Shown here: in pieces, positions 42,887-55,163 of the stretch
Layout of the letters: every line of letters begins with the position of its first letter
How positions within the stretch are numbered: the stretch's first letter is position 1
Position numbers and translations under genes: made by a program
Source: Guyanagaster necrorhizus
Lineage: Eukaryota > Basidiomycota > Agaricomycetes > Agaricales > Physalacriaceae
Length of the DNA stretch: 64,000 nucleotides
NCBI RefSeq assembly: GCF_019112545.1
Contig: NW_025064890.1
Span: forward strand, 116,283-180,282
Direction of reading: 5' to 3'
Notes under the pieces: generated by a model
What the model saw: the letters and a program-made list of their open reading frames with translations, nothing else
Told to the model about the DNA's origin: nothing
Databases searched by the model: none

Positions 42887-45346
42887 ATGCCTGCTATTAA
42901 CTTTGAATCCCCAAACTTTGATTGAGAGTTCTTCAAACTCCTTGCTTCTATCATCAGAACACTGTTAAGCTTATTGGTGATCATTCAGCTGTGCCAGAAA
43001 TACCAATCAGTTACTACCTGGGCTATCAGATATTATCAAGAATTTTAAAACATTTATTGTATTCTACAAAATATAACTCTCTGACTTATCTCTCTATGAC
43101 ATTCTTGAATCCTGACAAATGTCTCATCAGCCCCAGGAACAAGCTGTACCTGAAGCTGAGTCTAGCAGCTTGCATCAGGAGGACATTCAAAAAGAAAGAC
43201 ATGAATATCTCTCTTGATGAATAAGCAAAGACTGCAACTCTCATCTTGCAGGGTTCTGAAACCTATAGATCTCACCTCTCATCTCTAACCATGAGGATGA
43301 GGATCTCCCCATAGACTTTTTTAAGCAGTCTCCATCCTCCAATCTTTTTACTGCCTCATGAATCTATAGGATTGCTGACTGTGCCAGAGACTCCCTTGAT
43401 GCTACTAGGATGGCTCAGAGATCCTAGCATATCTTCTCAGACTCCTCTCCATTCTATAACACCCCAAAGTTCCACAAGTATCCACTCCATCAGAACCAGC
43501 AGTGGGATGGGAAGGACTTACTGTTAGCAAGTTGATAATGAGCACCAAAAAAGGGAGGCTCAGGATAAAATTATCCACTAATTATTCTCTGTATAGGACT
43601 TCAACATCCCATTCAACTATAGTACAGCAGTACTACAAGAAGAGCAGTGGGTCTGAACCACAAGTCCTGATAGCCTCAGTAGCCATATCAGAGCTGAGAT
43701 TCAGCAAGAAGCAGAAGAAGCTGAGTGAGACCAGCAACAATGACAACAGCAGCAGGAAAGCAAGGCAGCCTATCTCAGAAGCAATTTCCCAGGCTGGTAC
43801 AGGCTTTATTCAGAGCTCTCACTCTCTTTCTCTGTATTCCAGAAACTTAGCATTAATGACAAATATAATCTATAGATAGATGGACCCCATGAGATTCTTA
43901 CTGCTGATAAAGCAAGAAATGGGAGAGACAATAGAATCCCTTCTCCTGAGTGGGCTGACTTCTATCCCACCAGCTCTAAAACTCTTCAGTATCTCTCTTT
44001 CTGACACACCTCTAGTGTAGACACTAATCTTGAGGACAATAAGTCTATTCTTGAATACTATAGGCTTCAAGTATCTATCAATGCTCACATCTCTGCTCAC
44101 ACCCTCTGAGGTTTCCTTGGAAGTAGAGTTGCTTGACAATTTCTTAATGAGCAGTTTTATAAAAACTTCTACATCTATAGCACAAGAGTGGAGAGCATGT
44201 GAGTGATAAGGGAAAATCAGTATAACAGCCAGATTGGAAGCTGTCTCTGAGCAGAATACACTGCTACAACAGCCTCAACCCTTTCAAGCCCTGCCACTGG
44301 GCCTAGTACTCAGCCAGAACAGCAGATCAACAATTCAACTACCTAGAGCTGAGGAGAATATCTTTGACCAGTCTATTGTCTTCTGCATCAGAGATGAAGA
44401 GGTTGAGAAACCACTAGCTGAGGATGATGAGGATAGTGAGAGTAGTGGAGTACTCTATAGAGATGGGAACATTGCCTATTTTTATCCAGAAGATACAGAT
44501 GAAGAAGTATTGAAGGAAGAAATATGAAGGAATAGAGAGGAGGAATTCAAAAGACTGTATCAGAAAGGAGTAATATTTCTGTAGTATGATGATAACTGGT
44601 TATCATTCACAATGGAAAAATTGTATATTGCTGAACTATTGAAAAGACAGGAGATACTCAGACATGTCACCACTGACTATGTGGCAAGAACATATAACCA
44701 ACACCATCCAGAAGATCAACTCAGCCACTTGTCAGCCTATCAGTCTCCACCCAAAGTCTAACCAATGTCTTGGTCACCCTCCACTATATCAAAACAAGCC
44801 ATATACATAGCTTCCACAATTCAAAGCCAGTATTCATACTCAACTCTCTCAGTACAGACATCAGCATTCTGGCTGTCACAAACCTGTAATCAGCCAAACC
44901 TCTGACCTACTGGATATTATAACCTATAGACAGGAGTCAGTAGCTAATTACTAGCTGCTCAACCACTGTCAGATGAGGTCTCAGAGAGTGGAGCCAGGAA
45001 GGATCTGATCCAGGACAATTCAGAAGTAATCTGGTTAGAGTTCACCATACAGAATAAAGTAATTGTATGGAAAGAAGCCACTCCTCAGAGGAGCCCCATA
45101 GCTGACAACAACTCTCTCCACTCATTTTCTAGGCTGCCAACTGATTGGTGGTGCCCTCCCTTTAAGGAATAGCCTAATCTGATGAGTTTCTTATCAGAAA
45201 ATACTACTATCTTATAATGCAAATCAGATCTGCTTTAGAAGTCTTAGCCCTTCAAGAGGGCATCAGATGATATTGACTGATTTCTCATCAACTGTGAATA
45301 GTACTTTGAAGTATACATCAGATATCTCAGAACTGACATGAACCAA
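42887..45346 (+). pseudogene. E gag, N-terminal part
   Basis: ATG 42887 begins MPAINFESPNFD, one TGA, then EFFKLLASIIRTLLSLLVIIQLC, the N-terminal hydrophobic helix, then QKYQSVTTWAIRYYQEF. Surviving stretches include KLSLAACIRRTFKKKDMNISL (near 43150) and an acidic tract at 44390-44520 (AEDDEDSESSGV, DTDEEVLKEEI). It is interrupted after 45346. Confidence 0.8.
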
Positions 45347-47210
45347 TAACATGCCCTCTCTATATTCAGTTGTGTAAAATTGCAGAAATTGAGAATACAT
45401 GAATGGCATTTCAGTCTAGTAAGCATGTAACTGAGAATAGAATAAGAGCACACAGAAACCTAGGCATTATAAGGCTAAACTGAAGTAACAAGGAGCAGAG
45501 TGCATGGCCTAGTAGCAGACTAATACCAGAGGGGTTAGACTGCATGTGAGGTCCCAGCACTTGGCCCTAAATGTGCCAATACTATTACAAGAGGGCATGC
45601 TAAAGATAAAAAGAATATGATCAAAATGTGATCAGCAATCCTGATCACATTGATCAAAGATGCACAGCCATTGATGCACTGATGGGACATGCTTTAGAAC
45701 AGAGAGCTGAGACTCAAAGAAAGATATCTAAATAACTGGGTGTTGAACAGAGAAATGAAATGATAGCAACTAAGGAATAGATAGAGAGACACTACCCTCA
45801 GAGATGAATAGCACATATACTGCTCAGAGACTTGCATGCACACTTACAGTGCCTTAGCACACTTAACACAGTGAGAGACTCTGCATCATACTGAGGTATG
45901 ACATACACTATATTAGGTGAGTTAATTAGTGCATGTCAGGCCAGAAACAGTATAATTTGTGAGCTAGAGGGAATGTTGAGACACTGAAAAAGAGAACATA
46001 ACTATTGTGGCTGACTCCAGACATGAAAGATAACCCCAGAGGTCTGGAACAGTTTACTACTGTCAGAGATGTGTCACTAGAGAAATAAGAAAGTGAGCAG
46101 ACCTGACTAAGCCAGCTAGCTGAGATCAGCTAGTGAGGAAACAATGTGCAGTCCTGGCCTGAAAGAGAATAAGCACAGCAACTGTGATATGCATGCAAAT
46201 AATACCCATGGAATCTGGCACAGAGTCCTGCACTTTGAAGATACCATAGTAGGATTGTATTAATAAGCACTATAGTAGAGTATTTAAATACAGTATTGTA
46301 CAAGTAGAATACAAGTTTCTGACCCTCACAGTTGTGTTGTATTGGGCATAGAAAGCCTTGCACTCTAGCTCTGGATTTGTGTTTGTAACTTCAGATGAGA
46401 GAATAGACATATTATTGAATATTATTAAGAGAGCTTTGAGAACTAAGTGAGACATTGAAGCTCATGAAGGACTTAAACCCAGTTTGATAAGAGGTTTTAG
46501 ATTATGCTCTAACCTGAGAATAAGAGAGCAGTGTCTGAAGAGTATCATCTTGAGTTTTTAAGGTATTTGTGATGCATGATGCTACAGACAGCAGAAGTTC
46601 AAACTCTTTGGCTTGATTAGTGTGTGCTTTTGTGTTATTTCCACAGATTGGCAGAGATTCAAACCCTTTGGTCTGTTGGATGGTGTTTTATTGTGTTTTA
46701 TATCTCTAGATTGCATAGGTTTAAATCCTGTGAGTCTATAATTGGTTTAAAAACTTGTAAACAGAGATCTATGCTCTTTAGCACTAGTAAACATGTTTGT
46801 GATTGGTTTTTGCTTAAAGTGCAAAGCTTTGAGTCATGTATTGTGTGTGTTAGGGATTTTGAGATGATCTAAGTTGTGCTTAGGATATTTTGAGGGTTTT
46901 GTGGGAGTGTTTCAATATATTATATTGAGCTGCAGTACTTTTTGCCTTGAGGCTCAGCAACATCTGTTGCAACCTCTTGTTTTGATAAAACAAAAAGCTT
47001 TGAGAGATTCATGACTGTTGTATACATGCTATCACTGTTCACATGCTGTGATCTCATTGAAAAAGATAATTATAATTGTTGATTACTACTTTTATTGCAT
47101 TATAATCTCTCTATGAACTAAGAGTTTTGTGTGTGTGCTAGAGTGAGTGTGGTCAGTGGATAATGCTCTGCTGTATCCATTTTCACTTTCTGTGCACTCA
47201 GATCCTCTTC
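45347..47210 (+). mobile_element. Unclassified insertion of 1864 bp in E gag
   Basis: Gag homology stops at 45346 and resumes at 47211. ACCAA stands at 45342-45346 and 47211-47215, consistent with a 5-bp target duplication. The inserted sequence starts TAACATGCCC and ends GATCCTCTTC. I see no LTR pair, no terminal inverted repeat and no coding frame with recognisable motifs. CpG is nearly absent. It contains a degenerate tandem repeat near 46590-46780. Strand is arbitrary. Confidence 0.55.
46590..46780. repeat. Degenerate tandem repeat, unit about 60 bp
   Basis: Similar units begin TTCAAACTCTTTGG (46598), TTCAAACCCTTTGG (46656) and TTTAAATCCTGTG (46720), with a fourth weak one near 46767, each followed by a T/G-rich stretch. 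Spacing is 58-64 bp. The match falls off quickly. Confidence 0.4.
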
Positions 47211-48007
47211 ACCAAATAGTCTTTACCATCTTTTATTTTGAAGACAAGGCCAAAACCTGATGGATTTTAATCTCACCCAACTTCTGGTCCACCACAAGAG
47301 GACACTACCAGTATTCCTCATGGCTGGTGTTCAAACAAATGCTACATAACAAGTTCATTGATCCAACAGTGCAAGAAATGCATAAACAAAAGATCAAGAA
47401 CTGAAGGATAAGGGACAAAGTGGCAACAGACTACTTTGATGAATTGGAGTGACTCACCAAACTTGCTGGCATATGGGATGACATAGCAGATGATAGAAGG
47501 CTGGTTGAGGCTCTTAAGAGAGAAACCCCATTCTCATACATCACCATAATTGCAGCCATCAGAATCAAGCAATTGATCCTGAAAGGCTATGATGAATGGA
47601 AGGAGAGAATCACAGAGATATACAAGAAACAACAGCAGCAGAAGGTGGAGCAGTCTATCTTACAAGACTACTAAAAGCTAAACCAATCATTGACTTCCAG
47701 CAAATCCACTAATGCATTCAACACCACCAAGTCAGGGTCCTTGATGGCCAGTCCATCATATTCAGCCTAGAAGACAAGTACTGGAATTATCTACACTGGA
47801 ATAGGGAAACCAATAGATCTAGATCAGCTCAAAAAAGAGGGAAAGTGTTTTAATTATAGACAAAAGGGTCACATGTTGAAAGACTGCCTCAAGAAGAAGT
47901 GAACTTGGAAAGACATTCAGGCACAAATTGCTAAGCTGCAAAAGGAAGCAGAAGAACTCAGCATAGAAACAAAGATTGAAGAGGTAAAAGATGAGACTGA
48001 CTAGTGA
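47211..48007 (+). pseudogene. E gag, C-terminal part with zinc knuckle
   Basis: It continues the capsid-like region (RDKVATDYFDELE near 47417, KLAGIWDDIADD). The knuckle at 47846-47887 reads CFNYRQKGHMLKDC, with the second Cys changed to Tyr. It ends at TAG TGA (48002-48007), the shared gag/pol overlap. Confidence 0.82.
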
Positions 48008-50815
48008 GCAATTTCACTGAATCAGCTAAAGGACTTCATGATGTGTGACCCATAGCTGCTGGACAGACTAATAGTACTTCTGTAGTTACTCCTATGTCTA
48101 AATTATGCATGCATTCAGATATACCAAATTCAATCACTACCTTGCACACCAATGAATCACAGCCTGAAAAAACTCAAGTGTCTGAGAACTGAACAAGGGG
48201 AAAGACCCCAAAGGTATGGCTCAAGCTATTTGACACAGAATAGACATGGAGGGCTATATGAGAAGCACAGATGGAAGAAGCAGCAAAAGCTGTGCTCAAA
48301 ACTGGATACATAAGACCCAAGCCAAGGAAGTCATTAATGAAATAATCAGTGGGATAAGAAAAGCCAAGCAATGCTGGGCTCTTGAATGGCTCAATGAATT
48401 GCAAGGATCCCAAAGATGTCTGACAAACTAAGACCCAGAGATGAGATCTGACAGTCAAGATGCAGATCAAGACCTTTACAAACCAGACCATTCATGTCAT
48501 GACCATTTTAGTTGATAGTAGGTGCACTAGCAGCTTAATTAACCATGCTTTTGTTGACAAGCATCAACTCCCAACCAGAGCTATGGCTGCCTCTATTTCA
48601 GTCTACAATGCTGATAGAACTAAGAATCAAGCTAGTTCAATCACTGAGTTTGTTGAATTATGCCTTACTATCAGCAATCATGCAGAATGAATCAATCTGG
48701 CAGTCACTGACCTTGGAACCAAGAAAGTATTCTTTAGCTACAATTGGTTAATCTGCTATAATCCATTGATAACTGGAAGACCAGAAATGTTACCTTTGCA
48801 TGCTACAAATGCTGGAAAATCCTGTTCAAACTCCCCAATGAAGATTCTGAAGACAGATGAGATGAGGAGATAGAGAATAGAGAGATGATCCTTGCTATGA
48901 ATATTCAGCAGGCCCTACATATTCAGGCTATATACTATGCCAATAACCTAGCTATGAAAGCAGCTGCTGGAAAGAAGGAAAAGATATTTGAAGAAATGGT
49001 ATCAGAATGGACATGAGACTACTGAGATCTCTTTAACAAAGAGAGTTTTGATGAGCGACTAGAAACCAAACCATGGGATCACATCATCAAACTAATCCTC
49101 AATGCAAGCACCAATCTAGACTGCAAAATCTATCCTCTCAGGAATTATGAGCAACAAGAACTCAACAAGTTTCTGGATGAGAATTTATCTAGTGGAAGGA
49201 TCTGACTGTCTAAGTCACCAATGGTATCACCATTCTTCTTTGTCAAAAAGAAGGACAGCAAACTCTGACTGGTATAGGACTATCACAAACTGAATGAGAT
49301 AATCATTAAAAACCAATATCCACTTCTTCTGATCTCAGAATTGATGAACAAACTGTGGAAGGCAAGATATTACACCAAGCTGGATATATAGTGGAGATAC
49401 AATAATATCTGCATTAAAGAAGGCAATAAGTGGAAGGCTGTCTTCCAAATGAACTGAGGATTGTTTGAGCTGACTGTTATATTCTTTAGACTCATAAATT
49501 CACCAGTGACCTTCCAATAGATGATAAATGACATATTCAAAGACCTCATCACCATGAGAAAGATTACTATCTATCTTGACAACATTCTAATCATATCAAG
49601 AACTATTGAAGAACATCAATGACTGATGCAACAGGTCCTGACCTTGATGAGGAAGTACAAACTATTTTTGAAGGTGGAAAAGTGCCAGTTCAAAGTGTTA
49701 GAAATAGAGTACCTTAGAGTGATTATAAGCAAGGAGAGCATTCACATAGACTTGATTAAAGTCACTGGAGTAACTAAGTGGCTAGAATCAACAAAAAAGA
49801 AGAAGCTGCAATTCTTTTTAGAATTCACTAACTTCTACCATTGGTTCATCAGAGACTATAGCAAAATTGTCAGGCCTATGACACAGCTAACCAGGAATGC
49901 CTTTTGGGTATAGAGACAATTATAACAAATAGCATTTAATAATCTAAAGTGACAATTGGCCAAGGACATTATATTAGCCATCTCAGATCAAGACAGCTGA
50001 TTCTATATAGAGACAGATTCAAGTGAGAAAGCAATCAGAGCTGTATTATCTCAGGAGCAGGAGAGAAAATAGCAGCCTATAGCCTTTCTCTCTAAGGCTC
50101 TCACAGTAACAGAGCAGAACTATGAGATATATGATAAGAAACTACTTGTCATAATGCTCACCCTTGAAGAATGGCACCACTATCTCATCAGAGCAACTCA
50201 AACCTTCAAAATTTGGACTGACCATCAAAACCTCTGGTATTTCTGACAACCACAGAAGCTTAACTGCTGGCAAGTCCACTAAGTAACAGAGCTCAGTCAA
50301 TATGCATATATGCTACACCACAAAGCTGGGACTGCAAACAAGGCCAATCTTCTTAGCAGAAGGGCTGATCATGACCAGAGAGGATATGATAATAAAGAGG
50401 TGATACTATTACAACTGGAACATTTTCATACCATGATAATGCCTATAGAAGAAGAGATCCACAAATGGATCAAAAGTGTAATCAGAGACACCAGCAAGTG
50501 GAACCAACATGTGCCTCTATCTCTAAATCATGAGCAAGAAATGACAAAGAAGGACAGAATGATCTGCTATAATGGGCAGATCTACATACTACAAGATCAA
50601 GCACTATATAGTGAAATCATTGCTATATGTCATGATCACACAACTTGAAGACATCTGAGAATAGTAAAAACCAAAGAATTGATACTATGCAAATACTGGT
50701 GGCCAAAAATAGAACAAAACATTGAGTGCTACATCAAGAGATGTGAGGCCTGTCAAAAGGGAAAGACAATGACACAAGCCTGACCAATGCTGTTGCACTC
50801 CAATGAAGTCTCTAA
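48004..50815 (+). pseudogene. E pol: protease, RT, RNase H, integrase zinc finger
   Basis: Protease: TILVDSRCTSSLINHAFVDKH near 48505-48567 (DSG changed to DSR). RT: QELNKFLDENLSSGRI near 49158; [13 protein letters not shown] near 49227; the YLDD motif reads YLDN near 49574. The intact frame 49626-49913 holds KYKLFLKVEKCQFKVLEIEYL. RNase H: ETDSSEKAIRAVLSQEQ near 50012. The frame 50310-50648 is the linker to the integrase zinc finger (AICHDHTT). The zinc finger continues to CEACQKGK near 50745; homology to B-type elements ends at about 50815. Confidence 0.86.
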
Positions 50816-51004
50816 AAGACTATAAGATTCTATTTTCATAGATTTCAAAAAACAGCTGCTAGACTCCAATAGATTCACTGTCATCTTAGTAGTTGTTAAC
50901 TATGCTAGCAAGCAAGTCATCTTTATTCTCACTCATGATACCATCAACTCTATGGAGCTTATTCAGCTTTCTATTATTTATATCTTTTCTAAGCATGAGG
51001 TATC
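50816..51004 (+). pseudogene. A3 integrase core fragment, fused in register to E integrase
   Basis: It reads DSIFIDFKKQLLDSNRFT, VILVVVNYASKQVIFI and LTHDTINSMELIQL, matching A2 at 15203-15363. It follows the zinc-finger half of E at the homologous codon. It is stopped at 51004 (GTATC) by a minus-strand LTR. Confidence 0.75.
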
Positions 51005-51444
51005 TGTTAGATCCAAGCATCACATGAGTTGAACTCATAATAAACTAATGCTGTATCATATTCATACAGTTGTATTGGAGTTCACTTCTGATGTTCTGTC
51101 TATTGTGAGGTTTTAAGGCATTGTAAATGGCTCAAGAGTAAATAATATAGAATAAACTTTAGCTTGAAGCTAAGTCTACTACAGTAAGAGCTATGCTACT
51201 TATATATATTTTTAAGTGCAATAAATATAGTTCTATTTATTGTATCTATCTGTGGATTGAAATCAAAAGTATATGATACAAGCATGAAATAATAAGTGTT
51301 ATCTATTAGCAAAGCATTAGTCACAAGCTATAGTATAATAGTATGAGTTATCTGATATAGTCATAGTTATCAGTTTAGCTGAATAGATAATGGATAAGTA
51401 CTCATGATTAGATAGACATCTGATAAGATAAAAAAATCATAACA
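51005..51444 (-). repeat. LTR of the minus-strand remnant (440 bp)
   Basis: On the minus strand it runs TGTTATGATTTTTTT...TTGGATCTAACA. ATTATCTTCTCAAGATCATC after it is the complement of the purine-tract region. Confidence 0.8.
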
Positions 51445-51539
51445 TTATCTTCTCAAGATCATCATTCTAATAGCTATAATTTAAGATGAGGGGCTTATTT
51501 AGCAGTCATAATAAGTAGTAATAGTATTATTAGTAGACA

Positions 51540-52150
51540 TATGATTTTCATTTACTGACTGATTAGAATCTGGCTCATACTCTTTCTATTTGATGAAGTA
51601 ATCAGTTGTGGTGAAAGAGCTTTAACCACTGTGTCTCCATATTCTGCAAAGATAGGAGTCAAGGATTGTTTCAATTTTATACAACACTTTTCCATCAATG
51701 AGATCCAGTTCAGAAGGAGATAGTTGCTTCTGATTTGAGAATACCAGAGGTGTGTATGAGGAAAGGAGTACTTTGTTGAAGATTGGATAAATTTTTCAAC
51801 TTATGCTCAAAAGCTCACTTTCAAAATAATTAAGAATGGTCTAGTTTGCTTATCAGCTAGTTTGTATTTTAGAGGGAGAAAATAGAGGTTAGTAGTATTC
51901 AGCCATATCTTATTATCAATATTATAGATCATTGCTATATACTTTTATTTGTTGTGCTGTACTTTTATTGCAACCATCATCTTTTTTAAGACAGTATGAG
52001 TTTTTCTGTAGATTTGTGCTATATGATCTATGAATGTAACAGATGCAGAGGTTTGAGCAGACTAGTAATCCATAGTAGTAATATGTGAATGTTAGCTATG
52101 ATTGACAAAGAATGATGATTTTCCAGTGGCTAAGTGAATGCAGTTATTAT
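51540..52150 (-). pseudogene. Integrase end and chromodomain of the minus-strand remnant
   Basis: The minus-strand reading near 52150-51950 gives SSFFVNHS, ITTMDY, SAQTSASVTFIDHIAQIYRK and VAIKVQHNK, the post-core region of B-type integrases. Near 51615-51545 it gives TDYFIK.KEYEPDSNQSVNE, a decayed chromodomain of the YLVSWKGY.PESN.W type. Confidence 0.62.
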
Positions 52151-52269
52151 ATTAGAATGTTTAAATCAAAATTTATATATATTTTTGACTCTGTCTGAGG
52201 TATACAAATCTTTAAGAAGATGATGTGATATCCAATGGACCTATCACATACTCTTTCTGCCTAGAGGCT

Positions 52270-53590
52270 ATCTTTTCACTCTTACTTTCTTTTTTTTTTT
52301 AACTCTTTTATATCTTTATCTAGTTGCAACTCTATCATCCTTCTCAAAGCTTCCATCTTTGATTCCTTCAATGTTAGAAACTTTGCATATGTTAATGTTT
52401 AAGTCTCTAAATCAGAGATTATAAGCTTTTCTGAAAACTCACTCCATCCTATAGGACTTATAGTTATTGAGAAAGTCTTTTAAGATATTTGCTATTTTTT
52501 CTACCAACTCATTTATCTGACCCAGTATCTCTTCTACTAATTCTTCCATTCAATCTCTGAATTTTTTGAAAAGCAGTAGTGACCTTTATATTTTTGACAA
52601 CTCTGCCACTGTTATTATTTTGATTGAAGAGGCATATGGTTTTTTTGACTTTACACTATATGTATGTTTATCTACACTTCATTATTGTTTATACATAATA
52701 TAAGGTATTATCTTGACAGCATCTGTTGCAATGCTCTGAAAAATCTGTTAGCTCAGATATCACTTTAATTGAAGCTATTCACTTTTGCTCATGATCTCCT
52801 TCTCACTTTTTGCTAGTGCTGTCATATCCAACTTCACTCACTTTTAGAGACTCACCTCTCTCTCAGCATCAGTCTCTCCCACTATGTTATTTGATTTTAT
52901 TTTCTTTTGTTTTTTTTTTTCTATTAGTCTTTATATTTTTTTTTGTCTTTTCAAACTTTTCTCTTTCTCTGCTCAAGACAGATTTGTGATATACTCCTGC
53001 TATCATCAGACTCTGCTGATGCTCATGAGGCTTTTATCTACTGCATGTTAGAGCCTGCTGAATCTAATCTTATTTTTGCCAACAACTTTTTATGCTGAAA
53101 GTCTATGCTGTTCACTGAGATTAGAGCAATCTCCTCCTGTGATCCCTCTCTTTCTCTCATACCTTCTGCTATCCTTTCTTTTGCTTTCTTTTTTGCTTTT
53201 CTCACTCTCTTTTTCTCTCTGGCTTTGGCTTGCTTTTGCTTCTGCTCTTGCTCTCTCAGCTTTTCCTGCTTTTAGTGAAATAGCTCTCTCTTTTTTCCTG
53301 TTATTTTCTACAGAGTTTTCATTTTTCCTTATGGATCAGATGCTCTGTCATAATTCAGCTCTTCTGCTTCCTCCTCATTCTCTTTGTCTTATATTTCTCA
53401 TGCTTTTTCATGGCTTTCACATGTTTATTAGCTATTGCAGTTTATTTTAAATAAAATACTTTGATATCCTCATATATGACTTGGATATTGCAGAAAGGTA
53501 GTATAAAATAATAATGAATATAACAATTGAGATAATATATTTTCATGTAATTTTTTCAAGAAATTTTCTAAACTTCTCTCTCAGTCATTG
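52270..53590 (-). pseudogene. A3 antisense gene (third copy, strongly decayed)
   Basis: Its position between the A3 3' sequence and LTR, and its alignment with A1 950-2279, identify it (for example 52300-52400 against A1 985-1085). The coiled-coil region survives on the + strand only as pyrimidine-rich runs (53150-53290). A frame on the + strand at 53076-53450 looks like a membrane protein only because it is the complement of the Glu/Arg-rich coil. Confidence 0.65.
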
Positions 53591-53632
53591 GAATCCATAT
53601 TCTTGAGAGCAAGAATGCTAAAGAGGAAGTAC

Positions 53633-54128
53633 TGTTATATGCATGCTGTTGGACTCACATCATACAATGCTCTATCAGTCATAGGAAATTACTAGAATTC
53701 AATAAACTATTAATTTTCTTTATTTAAATTATCTTCAATATTTTACATCTGTATTTCATATTTTAATTTTTGATCTGAAGTCAGTAGCAATTAGTTAAAA
53801 TCAGAGTCTATTAGAACTCACATTGGACTCTAACTCAGCAGTAGCTATTAGTATATAATAAATCTATATAATCATCACAGATATTCAGTTTAAATATCAA
53901 TTTGAATAGTTATATGCTCTTTCTTCTTATTTCAGCTCTCTTTTTTGTTTGATAGATTTTATTTTAAAGAATATTTCTCTTTTCACTTTTTTAATAGACT
54001 TTATTCTGTCAACTTAATCTTTGGGCTCTGATTTAAGAGTAATATTGCTAATAGCTTTGTTGATGCTCACACACTCTGCCAGTCTTTGTGTATGCACTTA
54101 AGTCCACTCAATTGGTATAATCTTAACA
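53633..54128 (+). repeat. 3' LTR of A3 (496 bp)
   Basis: It runs TGTTATATGC...ATCTTAACA and is preceded by AAAGAGGAAGTAC, the decayed purine tract. Confidence 0.88.
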
Positions 54129-54339
54129 CTCTATTTCAAACTCAAAAGATATCTGTTTAAAACTAAAAAAACTATATATATATAAATATTAATAAAATTA
54201 AAATAGAAATCTTTTTAAACTAGAAATATCTCTAAGATTCAAGACACCTCTATAGAAATCAATGAGTAAGATAAGGCTTATATCTTGTTCTTTGAATTTC
54301 TTTAAGCAATTAAGTATAATTACTTTAAAAAAAAGATAA
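54129..54339. other. AT-rich sequence, nothing recognised
   Basis: These 211 bp between the A3 LTR and the next LTR are very rich in A and T. No motif or repeat match was found in the window. Confidence 0.5.
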
Positions 54340-54752
54340 TATTATAATTTTAGCCTTTAATTACAACCTGTCAATGCTTAATAAGCTGACACTTATAAAA
54401 GTTTACCTGACTTATTGTCTTATGATATTCAGCTGGTAATAGCATGATAGCTGCACAATAAAACTATGCAATGGCATAACAATAGAAAGACCAACTGTAA
54501 CTCATGCTCAGCTTATTGTAATAATAGTATCATAAGCAGACAATAGTATAATCACACAAGAGAGAGATTATTATTATTAAATAATGAGTAGTAGGTATAA
54601 TGATGGAACACTAGTTGCCTGTAGGATAAAGGGCTTTCTGGACAGTGTTTAAGACAATATTATATAATAATATACTCTAGTTTTGAGTTAAAGTTAATAT
54701 ATACTGATCAAACATTCAATCTCTTAGTGTGACTATTATTTTAGTACTAACA
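54340..54752 (+). repeat. Decayed B-type LTR
   Basis: It starts TATTATAATTTT and ends GTACTAACA. It contains CTTAATAAGCTGACA..., TAGTAGGTATAATGATGG and AGTTTTGAGTTAAAGTTAAT, which correspond to the blocks GCTTAGTCAGG, AGTAGTA and AGCTTTGAGCTAAAGTTTAT of other LTRs. No flanking duplication was found. Confidence 0.55.
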
Positions 54753-54753
54753 C

Positions 54754-55163
54754 TATTATGATTTTTCTTTTTCATTTCTTAATTAATCTCTATTTATGCT
54801 TAGTCAGAGTGCTTAGTCACTATAATAGGCTGAGTTAGCTATTATTCTCTGATAGTGATGAGCTTCTTGATAATAAATAATACTCTTTTGTAGGTAGTAG
54901 TGACATTTAAAGACAATAAGTACTATAGCATAAAAACATACAATCAGTAGGTATATATTTGATTAGAACATGAACAGTATATAAGTAGCATAGCTTTTAC
55001 TATATATTCTCAGCTTTAAGCTAAAGTTTATTTTTCACTATTCTATCTTGAGCTGACTATCTTTGGCCTTGAGACACAACACTGGGTTAACATATATAAT
55101 GAACTCAAGCATGACTATATGAACTTGATACAACACTTGTTTATTATGTGTTTAGGTTATATA
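54754..55163 (+). repeat. 5' LTR of G, first piece
   Basis: It starts TATTATGATTTTTC and holds TTTATGCTTAGTCAGAG and CAGTATATAAGTAGCATAGC (TATA). Its last 16 bp (CACTTGGGCTTAACA at the end) are at 63240-63255. Confidence 0.86.

Larger units (their letters stand above)
42363..50815 (+). mobile_element. B-type Ty3/gypsy element E (5' LTR to mid-integrase)
   Basis: It inserted into C2 integrase. It has a 5' LTR, gag (with an unclassified 1.86-kb insertion) and pol up to the start of the integrase core, where homology switches in register to family A at about 50816. No 3' end is in the window. Confidence 0.85.
51005..52157 (-). mobile_element. B-type element remnant (minus strand): LTR, chromodomain, integrase end
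   Basis: On the minus strand it shows the integrase C-terminal half, a chromodomain, a purine tract (complement at 51445-51460) and a 440-bp 3' LTR (51444-51005). Its 5' end is lost near 52157, where A3 3' sequence resumes. A matching target repeat on the right could not be found, so the junction is a rearrangement. Confidence 0.7.
50816..54128 (+). mobile_element. Family A fragment A3 (integrase start and 3' end)
   Basis: It has an integrase core fragment (50816-51004) and, after a minus-strand remnant, the 3' untranslated part from about 52158, the antisense pseudogene and a 3' LTR. The 5' LTR, gag, most of pol and the chromodomain are missing. It is very AT-rich, the most decayed of the three A copies. 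Confidence 0.75.

Noticed and set aside
46598..46740. tRNA-like or SINE B box (TTCAAACCC)
   Set aside because: It recurs in a degenerate tandem repeat, lacks a paired A box at tRNA spacing, and no cloverleaf was found.
53076..53450. Apparent multi-pass membrane protein on the + strand
   Set aside because: It is the complement of the decayed A3 coiled-coil gene; pyrimidine-rich runs read as Leu/Phe/Ser.
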